Source: JAYGED01 sp046582565 (GTDB lineage: Bacteria > Pseudomonadota > Alphaproteobacteria > JAAXGF01). Taken from it: a DNA stretch of 13,524 bases. Shown piece by piece: positions 1 to 7,177 of the stretch. The notes beneath the pieces are model-generated. The model had not been told where the DNA came from. It saw only the letters and a program-made list of their open reading frames with translations, and did not search any database. Within the stretch, counting starts at the first letter, position 1. Each line of letters opens with the position of its first letter. The position numbers and the translations under genes were made by a program. The stretch is taken from NCBI GenBank assembly GCA_046582565.1, contig JAYGED010000043.1:1-13524 (forward strand), read 5' to 3'.

Positions 1-1603
1 GCATCTTCAAGACCACCGGCGACGGCATTCTGATCGAGTTCCCCAGTGCGGTGAACGCGGTCCAGCATGCGCTCGATGTGCAAGACGCCCTGGTTGGACG
101 CAACGCCGATATCGCCCAGGACAATCGGATCGAGCTGCGCATCGGCGTCAACCTGGGCGACATCCTGGTCGAGGAAGACGACATCTATGGCGACGGCGTC
201 AATGTGGCGGCTCGAATCGAGGCGCTGGCGACGTCGGGCGGGGTCTGTATCTCGCGCTCGGCGCGCGATCAGGTGCGCGACAAGCTCGACTTCAAGCTCG
301 AGGACCTGGGCGAAGTCAAGGTCAAGAACATCCCCCGTCCGATCCGCGTCTTCCGGGTCTCCGTCGACGGGACAACGCCGGCCGTTACCGCCGCTTTGGC
401 ACCTCAAGCTGAAGCGACAGCGCTTTCCGACAAGCCGTTGATCGCCGTTCTGCCGTTTGAGAACATGAGTGGCGATCCCGAGCAGGAATTCTTCGCCGAC
501 GGCCTGACCGAGGACATCCTCACCGACCTCAGCCGGTTTCGCGGCCTGTTCGTCATCTCGCGCAATTCGTCCTTCGTCTATAAGGGTAAGGCGACCAACC
601 TGCAAGAGGTGGCCAAGGACCTCAGGGTTCAATATGTCGTCGAGGGCAGCGTGCGCAAGGCGGGCAACCGGGTGCGGATCACCGTGCAGCTGATCGACGC
701 CAAATCGGACCGCCATATCTGGGCCGAGCGCTACGACCGCGACCTTGAGGATATCTTCGCCGTCCAGGACGAGGTGACCTCTGCCATCGTCGCCACCCTG
801 CCGGGGCGCATCGACGCCGCCACCCAGGAACGCGCCGAGCGCAAGCAGCCCGAAAACATGGCAGCCTACGAGTTCGTGATGGCGGGCAAGGTCCTCCACC
901 ACCGCTCCAAAAGGGCCGATAATAGGAGGCGCAACGCCTGCTGGATCGGGCGATCGAGCTCGACCCCAAGTATGCCTTTGCCCATTCCTGGAAGGCCTGT
1001 ACGCTGGCCCAGTATTGGGTCTACAGCTGGTGCGAAGACCGCGATGCGACCTGGGAGAAAATATCCGCAGAGCTGCAGATCGCCCTCGCTCTCGATGACG
1101 ACGACAGTGACGTCCACCGTGTTCTTGCCGCGGTAAATTTGGCGCACGGCGATTTTGATAAGGCGACCTATCATCAAGGGCGGGCGCTCAGCCTCAATCC
1201 CAACGACGACCTCATCGTCGTGCAGCAGGGCGAGATCCTGACCTAGCTGGGGGAGCCGGAAGAGGGCATCGAATGGATCCAGAAAGCGATGCGCCTCAAC
1301 CCGTATTTTCCCGAGCGTTTCTGTGGTCACTTGGGCCGGGGTTTTTACATGGCGCGGCGATATCCCGAGGCGGCCGAGGCGTTCAAGCGTATTACGGCGC
1401 CCGATCATACCCACAATTCGTTCCTTGCCGCAGCCTACGCCCAGATGGATGATGAGGCGGCGGCAAAGCAGTATGCCGAGGCGGTATTGAAACAGGACCC
1501 GGCGTTCACTGTCTCGAGCTATCTTGCGACGCTCCACTACAACCGCGAGAGCGACCTCGACCATCATCGTGAAGGTCTGCTGAAGGCCGGGCTGCCGGCG
1601 TGA
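1..1603 (+). pseudogene. class III adenylate/guanylate cyclase - TolB-like - TPR protein, 5'-truncated by window edge and disrupted
   Basis: The reading frame is open from base 3 and enters the window inside the cyclase catalytic domain (KTTGDGILIEF, then DIYGDGVNVAARIEAL, which carries the conserved Asn and Arg region). A linker follows, then a TolB/FlgO-like region (IAVLPFENMSGDPEQEFFAD, VVEGSVRKAG, HIWAERYDRDLEDIF) at about 440-800, then TPR helices (LLDRAIELDPKYAFAHSWKA; QKAMRLNPYFPERF). The family makes cAMP (or cGMP) in response to stimuli and is often multicopy in alphaproteobacteria. The frame is lost at about 921-928, where one base is missing: frame 3 gives nonsense, while frame 2 resumes the TPR protein. 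A TAG at 1244-1246 then interrupts frame 2 inside ILT-stop-LGEPEEGIEW, where relatives usually have Trp (from memory), so TGG to TAG is likely. The cyclase and TolB parts are intact, so a truncated active enzyme is possible. Sequencing error cannot be excluded. Confidence 0.85.
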
Positions 1604-1752
1604 TTGGCGACGAAATTTTGAACGGTTTCACCGTTGATTGCGCGCTAAATATTCCCGGCGGATAGCAGCCATGCGATGAGCGTCCTTGAGCGCAACCGCC
1701 AGTCATGATAGGTCAGGCGGTCTCATTCGTTAGCAGCACGGATCTTTTCAGC
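1604..1752. other. intergenic leader before cobS
   Basis: This 149-base gap separates the broken cyclase gene from cobS. I see no strong promoter. A weak hairpin (AACGG-TTTCA-CCGTT, 1621-1635) lacks a T-run and is not a convincing terminator. I looked for a cobalamin riboswitch B12 box and did not find one. An 18-base string at 1616-1633 recurs exactly inside the phytase-like gene at 5919-5936. An in-frame ATG at 1705 could extend cobS upstream by 16 codons. Confidence 0.5.
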
Positions 1753-2766
1753 ATGACTACATCCGACCACTATACCGCCATGCCCGCCATGCCCGTCAAC
1801 GGCACCGATATCAGTCTATCGGTGCGTCAGGTGTTCGGCCTCGACAGCGACATGGAAGTGCCCGGCTTTTCACAGGCCAGCGAGCATGTGCCTGAGCTCG
1901 ACGAAGCCTATCACTTCGATCACGATACCACCCTGGCCATCCTGGCGGGGTTTGCCCACAATCGGCGGGTGATGATCCAGGGCTATCACGGCACCGGTAA
2001 ATCGACACATATCGAGCAGGTCGCGGCGCGCCTCAACTGGCCCTGCATCCGGGTCAACCTGGACGGCCATATCAGCCGCATCGACCTGATCGGCAAGGAC
2101 GCCATCGTGCTGCGCGAGGGCAAGCAGGTCACCGAATTCCGCGAGGGGCTGTTGCCCTGGGCGTTGCAAAATCCGGTCGCCATCTGTTTCGACGAATACG
2201 ACGCCGGCCGCCCCGATGTGATGTTTGTCATTCAGCGGGTTCTCGAAGCCCAGGGCAAACTCACTCTGCTCGACCAGAACCGGGTGCTGACGCCGCACGA
2301 AAGCTTCCGGCTGTTCTCGACCACCAATACGGTGGGTCTCGGAGACACCACCGGGCTCTATCACGGCACCCAGCAGATCAACCAGGGCCAGATGGATCGC
2401 TGGAATATCGTCACCACTCTAAATTACCTGCCCCACGAGGAAGAGATAAAAATTGTCCTCGCCAAGCAGCCGAAACTCAAAAATAGTGATGGTCAGGCGA
2501 TGATATCCGCGATGATCAACGTCGCCGAGCTGACCCGCGCGGGATTTGTCGCCGGCGATATCTCGACGGTCATGTCGCCGCGCACGGTCATTACCTGGGC
2601 CGAAAACACGGAAATTTTTGGCGGCGATATCGGCTTTGCCTTCCGCCTGACCTTCGTCAATAAATGCGACGAATTGGAACGCGATACGGTGGCGGAGTAT
2701 TACCAGCGCAGTTTCGGCGAGGAGCTTTTCGATAAGCTGGCGGCGGCCTCCGACCAAGAGACCTGA
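1753..2766 (+). CDS. cobS: cobaltochelatase AAA+ ATPase subunit CobS
   Basis: CobS is the cytoplasmic AAA+ motor of the aerobic (late cobalt insertion) CobNST cobaltochelatase. With CobT it forms the ATP-driven chaperone that lets CobN insert Co2+ into hydrogenobyrinic acid a,c-diamide. The 337-residue product has the family's N-terminal SVRQVFGLDSDMEVPGFSQ block (23-41), Walker A GYHGTGKST (77-85), Walker B ICFDEYDAGRPDVMF (144-158), and the LFSTTNTVGLGDTTGLYHG region (188-205) with sensor 1. The length fits the family (about 330). The start is uncertain: in-frame ATGs lie at 1705, 1753, 1780 and 1789, none with a clear Shine-Dalgarno. I chose 1753 because it gives a family-like length. The cobT gene follows after 8 bases, a conserved operon pair. 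No lesions seen. Confidence 0.95.
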   Translation: MTTSDHYTAMPAMPVNGTDISLSVRQVFGLDSDMEVPGFSQASEHVPELDEAYHFDHDTTLAILAGFAHNRRVMIQGYHGTGKSTHIEQVAARLNWPCIRVNLDGHISRIDLIGKDAIVLREGKQVTEFREGLLPWALQNPVAICFDEYDAGRPDVMFVIQRVLEAQGKLTLLDQNRVLTPHESFRLFSTTNTVGLGDTTGLYHGTQQINQGQMDRWNIVTTLNYLPHEEEIKIVLAKQPKLKNSDGQAMISAMINVAELTRAGFVAGDISTVMSPRTVITWAENTEIFGGDIGFAFRLTFVNKCDELERDTVAEYYQRSFGEELFDKLAAASDQET

Positions 2767-2774
2767 AGTCCGAC

Positions 2775-4640
2775 ATGGCCGAGGCCGACAATAAGATTGA
2801 TCCGCTGAAGCGGGCGATTGCCGCGACGACCAGGGCGCTATCGCACGATCACACCCTGGTGGTGAGCTTCGGCGGCGATGAATCCGGTATATCCGTCGAG
2901 GGCGAGGCACGCCTTCCCCAGCCGCCGAGCGATCTCGAGCCTGCCGAGCTGGGCCGGGTGCGCGGCACCGCCGACGCCCTGGCCATGCGCCTGGCCCACC
3001 ATGACAAAGCGGTTCATTCGCGGCGCCGCCCGGCAGGCGATGTGGCCCAGGCGATATTTGATTCCGTCGAGCAGGCGCGGGTCGAATCCCTCGGCATGCG
3101 CCGCTTCAAGGGGGTGGCGGACAATGTCGCCACCATGCTGGATGCGCGCTGCAAGACGCGCGGCTATGGCGAGATCGACGATTTCTCCGACGTCCCCCTG
3201 CACGAGGCTATCGGCTTCATGGTGCGCGAGAGCATCACCGGTGTAGCGCCGCCCGAGACGGCTCAAAAGATGGTCGATCTGTGCCGCCCCTGGATCGACG
3301 AGAAGGCCGCCGACGCGTTCGAGTCCCTCGGCCGTGACGCCGAGGATCAGGACCAGTTCGGCCGTGACCTGCGCAGCATGTTGGCGGCGCTCGATCTCGC
3401 CGATGCCGAAGACGACACTGAACGTCCCCATGACAGCGAGATGGAAGACCTGTCCGACGATGACAGCGAGGGCGGTGAAGGCGAAGCCGACGGCGAGAGC
3501 GGCGAGAGCGAGGGCCTTGAAGCCATGGCCGCCGAAGACGACGAAATGGGCGATGGCGACGCCGAGGCCGGCATGCTCGACGACGAGCAGACCAGCTCGC
3601 CCGGGTCGGAGGATCCCGGCGGCGCCGAACATCCCTGGCGTGACGACGATGACGTCTCCAATCAGCCGCGCCAGCCGTCCTATAAGACATTCACCGCCGT
3701 CTTCGATGAGGTGGTTGACGCCGCCGATCTCTGCGACCCTCTCGAACTCGGCCGGCTGCGCGCCCAGCTCGACAATCAACTGGCCCAGCTCCAGGGAGTT
3801 ACCTCGCGCCTCGCCAACCGCCTTCAGCGCCGCCTGCTGGCCAAGCAGACCCGGAGCTGGGAATTCGACCTCGATGAAGGCCTGCTCGATACCGCCCGGC
3901 TGACCCGGGTGATCATCAATCCGGAGAACTCCCTGTCCTTCAAGGTGGAGAAGGAGAGCCAGTTCCGCGATACCGCGGTGACCCTGCTGATTGACAATTC
4001 AGGCTCCATGCGCGGCCGGCCCATCACCGTGGCGGCGGTCAGCGCCGATATTCTGGCGCGCACCCTGGAGCGTTGCGGGGTGCGGGTCGAGGTGCTCGGT
4101 TTCACCACCTGCGCCTGGAAGGGCGGCCAGTCGCGCGAGACCTGGCTCGCCCAGGGCAAGCCGGTCAATCCGGGCCGCCTCAACGACCTGCGCCATATCG
4201 TCTATAAATCCGGCGAAATGCCGTGGCGCCGGGCGCGCAAGAATCTCGGGCTGATGCTCCGCGAAGGGCTGCTCAAGGAAAACATCGACGGCGAGGCCCT
4301 GCTGTGGGCCCATCACCGCCTGCTCGGCATGCAGGAACAACGGCGCATTCTGGTGGTCATCTCCGACGGCGCGCCGGTCGATGACTCGACCCTCTCGGTC
4401 AACAGCGGCAACTATCTCGAGAAGCACCTGCGCGAGGTGATCGATTGGATCGAGACGAAATCCCAGGTCGAACTCATCGCCATCGGCATCGGCCACGATG
4501 TCACCCGCTATTACCGCCGCGCGGTCACCCTGGTCGACGCCGAGCAGCTCGGCGGCGCCATCCTGGGCAAGCTCGCGGAATTGTTCGACGACGAGAGCGA
4601 AATGACCACCGCCGCCCGCCAGGCGCATCGCCGCGCGTGA
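2775..4640 (+). CDS. cobT: cobaltochelatase VWA subunit CobT
   Basis: CobT is the second chaperone subunit of aerobic cobaltochelatase, analogous to BchD of magnesium chelatase. It binds CobS rings and couples them to CobN. The 621-residue protein, typical for the family, has an N-terminal helical domain (about 1-205) and a very acidic, Gly/Ser/Asp/Glu-rich linker (about 205-295). The C-terminal half ends in a von Willebrand A domain with a complete MIDAS: DNSGSMRGRP (D407, S409, S411), the GFTTCAWKGG segment near 442-451, and VVISDGAPVDDS (D531). The start ATG lies 8 bases after the cobS stop, preceded only by a weak GAAG, so translational coupling to cobS is likely. The gene ends 7 bases from the convergent hydrolase pseudogene, with no hairpin terminator visible between them. 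cobN is outside the window. Confidence 0.95.
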   Translation: MAEADNKIDPLKRAIAATTRALSHDHTLVVSFGGDESGISVEGEARLPQPPSDLEPAELGRVRGTADALAMRLAHHDKAVHSRRRPAGDVAQAIFDSVEQARVESLGMRRFKGVADNVATMLDARCKTRGYGEIDDFSDVPLHEAIGFMVRESITGVAPPETAQKMVDLCRPWIDEKAADAFESLGRDAEDQDQFGRDLRSMLAALDLADAEDDTERPHDSEMEDLSDDDSEGGEGEADGESGESEGLEAMAAEDDEMGDGDAEAGMLDDEQTSSPGSEDPGGAEHPWRDDDDVSNQPRQPSYKTFTAVFDEVVDAADLCDPLELGRLRAQLDNQLAQLQGVTSRLANRLQRRLLAKQTRSWEFDLDEGLLDTARLTRVIINPENSLSFKVEKESQFRDTAVTLLIDNSGSMRGRPITVAAVSADILARTLERCGVRVEVLGFTTCAWKGGQSRETWLAQGKPVNPGRLNDLRHIVYKSGEMPWRRARKNLGLMLREGLLKENIDGEALLWAHHRLLGMQEQRRILVVISDGAPVDDSTLSVNSGNYLEKHLREVIDWIETKSQVELIAIGIGHDVTRYYRRAVTLVDAEQLGGAILGKLAELFDDESEMTTAARQAHRRA

Positions 4641-4647
4641 GGGCCGC

Positions 4648-5426
4648 TTACCCCAAATTCTCCGCGAAGAAGGCCAGGGTGCGGCTCCAGGCGAGGGCGG
4701 CGTCGGCCTCATCGTAGCGCGCGCTGGTCGGGTTGGCGAAGGCGTGGTCGGCTTCGTACCATTGCGAAGCATAGGGCCTGTTCGCCGCCGTCATGGCCGC
4801 CTCGAAGCCTGAGACCATGTCATGATTGATCCATTTGTCGCGGGACGCGTAATGGCCGAGCACCGGGCCGCTGAGGGCGGCGAGCCGGGCCTTGTCCTGC
4901 ACCAGACGGCCGTAATAGATCACCGTGGCGTCGACGGCGCGCGCGAGCGACGCGTTCAGCGACCAGCCGCCGCCGAAGCACCAGCCCACGGTGCCGAGCT
5001 TGGCCGTGGTGTCTGCAGCCAATCGATCCAGGCGCCGAGAGTGGCGGTGGCCGCACCGGCCTGCACCTGGCCCATAAAGCTACGGGCGTCGTCGGCGTTG
5101 GTGGCGACCTTGCCGTCGTAGAGATCGATGGCCAGGGCGACGTAGCCTGCATCGGCCAGGGCGCGCGTTACCGACTTGATCTGATCGTTGAGGCCCCACC
5201 ATTCATGGACCAGCAGCACCGCGGGCGCCGGCGTCACGGTGGGCAGGGCGAGGGCCGCAGACTGGCCACTGAGCGAGACGGTTTCGAGCCCGGCGGCCGC
5301 CGCCCGGGCGAGCCCGGCATCGGTGAGCACCACGGCCAAGGGAATCCCACCGAGAGGCAATCCGGCCAGGGACAAACCGCCAATTCCCTTGAGAACCGAG
5401 CGGCGAGCCTGTCTGATGTCATTCAT
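4648..5426 (-). pseudogene. dienelactone hydrolase family protein with Tat signal, frameshifted
   Basis: This would be a ~259-residue secreted alpha/beta hydrolase. The start at 5426 is well supported: AGGAGG (5435-5440 on the complement) lies 8 bases upstream, and the protein opens MNDIRQARRSVLKGIGG, a twin-arginine signal, followed by a hydrophobic stretch. The family Glu motif LLVHEWWGLND is in the first part. At about 5014-5022 one base is missing: the upstream frame ends in unrelated sequence, while the next frame resumes at AADTTAKLGTVGWCFGGG. All three catalytic residues lie after the break: Cys in GWCFGGG, Asp in ASRDKWIN, His in DHAFANP. The predicted product therefore lacks an active site unless the shift is a sequence error or is bypassed. 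It is convergent with cobT and divergent from the phytase-like gene. The natural substrate is unknown; dienelactone itself is not implied. Confidence 0.85.
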
Positions 5427-6468
5427 GATGAGGACCTCCTGCTTGTTTGATCGAAGTCTAACGCGCCCTGAGGCGCGCGCCAAATCACGGCCCCGTGTTG
5501 TGGTTTTCCTGTTGGGGCTTCTCTGTTTATGGGGCGCCGCCGTTTTAGGGAGCGCCGGGGCTGTGGCCGAGCCGCTGGTCCTCGAAGCGCGCCCGGTGGC
5601 GCTTTATCCCAATGAGCCCGAGCGCCGCCGCATGGGCGGCCTGATCTTTCTCGGCGGGCTTGAGTTGACCTCCCCCGATCATCATTTCGGCGGCTTGTCG
5701 GGCTTAGCGATTGACCCCGACGGGTCGCGCATGCTTGCCCTTAGCGATCGTGGAAGATGGGTCGGGGCGCGCCTGATCCATGACGCCGACGGCAGGCTTG
5801 TGGGAATCGGCGAGGCCGAGATGATCTCCATACACGACAGCCAGGGCGACTCTTTGTACGGACGCATGGGGGATGCCGAGGATATCGCACCCCTGGCCGA
5901 CGGCGGCTATGCGGTGAGTTTTGAACGGTTTCACCGCATCGCCATCTATCCGGGCGACCCTTTTGCGCCGGGCAACAACCGGGGCGTGGTGATGACTCTC
6001 ATCAAGGCGCCCGACAACAAGGGTATCGAGGCCCTGGTCGAGGTTGAACCCGGCCTTCTGCTGGGGGTGACGGAAGGCGTGTTTGCCGGTGGCGATGCGC
6101 TTCAGGGCTGGCTGTTTGCCAAAGGCGAGACCCCGGCCCCCCTGTCCTATGCGATCACCGGCTCGTTCCGCCCGACCTCCTTTGCCAAGATACCCGGCGG
6201 CGGCCTTCTGGTGCTGGAGCGGGATTTCAGTTTAATTGCGGGGTTCAGGGTGCATCTGATGCGCCTCGACGCCGCCGCTGTCGCCCCGGGGGCGACGCTC
6301 CGCGCCGTGGAGATCGCAACTTTCGGCAGCTCGCCCACGGTGGATAATTTCGAAGGCCTCGCGGTGCGCCGCGACGGCCGGGGCAGGCTGCTGGTCTACA
6401 TGGTCTCCGACGATAATTTCAAAGGCTTCCAGCGGACCTTGCTCATGCAGTTCCATTTAGTCTATTGA
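5416..6468 (+). CDS. exported esterase-like phytase family protein
   Basis: The protein belongs to the phytase-like beta-propeller group (Pfam Phytase-like, PF13449), whose members are mostly of unknown substrate. A basic N-terminal segment is followed by a hydrophobic core (VVVFLLGLLCLWGAAVL) and a likely signal-peptidase site near AGAVA-EP, so it is probably periplasmic. Family blocks visible are FGGLSGLAIDPDG, LSDRGRWVGARL, DAEDIAPLADGGYAVSFER, DNKGIEAL, SFRPTSFAKIPGGGLLVLER, DNFEGLAV and VSDDNFKGFQRTLLMQF. Length is 350 residues from ATG 5416 and 341 from TTG 5443, which has the better-placed GAGG; ATG 5425 and 5428 are also possible. An upstream extension to 5188 exists but is antisense to the hydrolase gene and not protein-like. 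Any choice makes the start overlap or nearly touch the divergent hydrolase start. A yhhQ-type gene follows at once. Confidence 0.82.
   Translation: MSFMMRTSCLFDRSLTRPEARAKSRPRVVVFLLGLLCLWGAAVLGSAGAVAEPLVLEARPVALYPNEPERRRMGGLIFLGGLELTSPDHHFGGLSGLAIDPDGSRMLALSDRGRWVGARLIHDADGRLVGIGEAEMISIHDSQGDSLYGRMGDAEDIAPLADGGYAVSFERFHRIAIYPGDPFAPGNNRGVVMTLIKAPDNKGIEALVEVEPGLLLGVTEGVFAGGDALQGWLFAKGETPAPLSYAITGSFRPTSFAKIPGGGLLVLERDFSLIAGFRVHLMRLDAAAVAPGATLRAVEIATFGSSPTVDNFEGLAVRRDGRGRLLVYMVSDDNFKGFQRTLLMQFHLVY
5430..5440. promoter_or_regulatory. overlapping Shine-Dalgarno patch used on both strands
   Basis: The string GAGGACCTCCT contains AGGAGG on the complement, 8 bases before the hydrolase ATG at 5426. 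On the + strand it contains GAGG, 9 bases before a TTG at 5443 in the phytase-like frame. GAGG-A-CCTC is palindromic apart from its central base. The minus-strand role is well supported; the plus-strand role depends on TTG being the true start. Confidence 0.45.
5455..5483 (-). promoter_or_regulatory. candidate promoter of the hydrolase gene with a palindromic spacer
   Basis: On the complement, TTGGCG (5478-5483) and TAGACT (5455-5460) are separated by 17 bases, a sigma70-like layout matching 4 of 6 consensus bases in each box. The start of transcription would fall near 5448, giving a ~22-base leader that contains the AGGAGG. The spacer holds the inverted repeat CGCGCC-CTGA-GGCGCG (5462-5477), which could be an operator or just GC-rich coincidence. 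Confidence 0.4.
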
Positions 6469-6474
6469 GTGCTC

Positions 6475-7173
6475 ATGACAGATAAATCAGAGTTTAATTC
6501 CGGTGGCGGATCGCCGTGGTTCATGGCCATCGTCGCCCTGTTCGTCACCTCGCTGATCACCGCCAACATCATCGCCGTCAAGCTGATCGACGTTGGCGGC
6601 TATATTTTGCCGGCGGCTATCGTCATCTTCCCGATCAGCTATATCCTCGGCGACGTGCTGACCGAGGTCTACGGCTACCATCGGGCGCGCCGGGTGATCT
6701 GGCTGGGGTTCGCCTGCAATCTGTTCGCCGTGCTCGCCATCTGGGCGGCGGGGGCCTTGCCGGCGGCCGACTTCTGGGACGGCCAAGGCGCCTATGACCG
6801 TATTCTCGGCGCCGCGCCGCGTATCCTGGCGGCCTCCTTCGCCGCCTATCTGGTGGGCGAGTTCGCTAACGCCTATGTGCTGGCCAAGATGAAGATCGCC
6901 ACCCATGGCCGCTGGTTGTGGCTGCGCACCATCGGCTCGACGGTGATCGGTCAGGGACTCGATTCGGCGATCTTCATGACTATTGCCTTCGCCGGCATCC
7001 TGCCGCCCGAGGCCCTGGTGGCGGCGGCGCTCACCCAATGGATCGCCAAGACCGTCTATGAAGCGGCGGCCACGCCTCTGACCTATGCGGCGGTCGGCTT
7101 TCTCAAGCGCCGTGAGGGCATCGACCACTACGACACCGACACCCGCTTCAACCCGCTTGCCCTCTCTGACTGA
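6475..7173 (+). CDS. yhhQ: queuosine precursor transporter (QPTR/VUT family, YhhQ type)
   Basis: This is an inner-membrane permease of the DUF165/YhhQ family, known to import queuosine precursors such as preQ0 or preQ1 for tRNA wobble modification. The 232-residue sequence has about six hydrophobic segments and the family signatures FVTSLITANIIAVKLIDVGG, FPISYILGDVLTEVYGYHRA, YLVGEFANAYVLAKMK and RTIGSTVIGQGLDSAIFM, with GQ(L/G)xDS a hallmark. An in-frame GTG at 6469 directly abuts the previous stop, but I prefer ATG 6475 (MTDKSEF). No Shine-Dalgarno is seen, so coupling to the upstream gene is likely. The next gene begins 4 bases after its stop. Substrate is inferred from family only, and no que genes are in the window. 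Confidence 0.9.
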   Translation: MTDKSEFNSGGGSPWFMAIVALFVTSLITANIIAVKLIDVGGYILPAAIVIFPISYILGDVLTEVYGYHRARRVIWLGFACNLFAVLAIWAAGALPAADFWDGQGAYDRILGAAPRILAASFAAYLVGEFANAYVLAKMKIATHGRWLWLRTIGSTVIGQGLDSAIFMTIAFAGILPPEALVAAALTQWIAKTVYEAAATPLTYAAVGFLKRREGIDHYDTDTRFNPLALSD

Positions 7174-7177
7174 CACC

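Noticed and set aside
866..1567. Long minus-strand open frame opposite the cyclase pseudogene
   Set aside because: It is antisense to conserved TPR/cyclase protein sequence and has no recognisable domain; high-GC DNA gives such shadow frames.
1604..1752. Cobalamin riboswitch upstream of cobS
   Set aside because: No B12-box-like element or long structured leader was seen in the 149-base gap.
3420..3660. Low-complexity region of cobT as a sign of a broken or fused gene
   Set aside because: A long acidic linker is normal for CobT and the frame is intact on both sides.
2838..3779. 313-codon minus-strand open frame inside cobT
   Set aside because: It mirrors the codon bias of the acidic CobT linker, and cobT is clearly the real gene.
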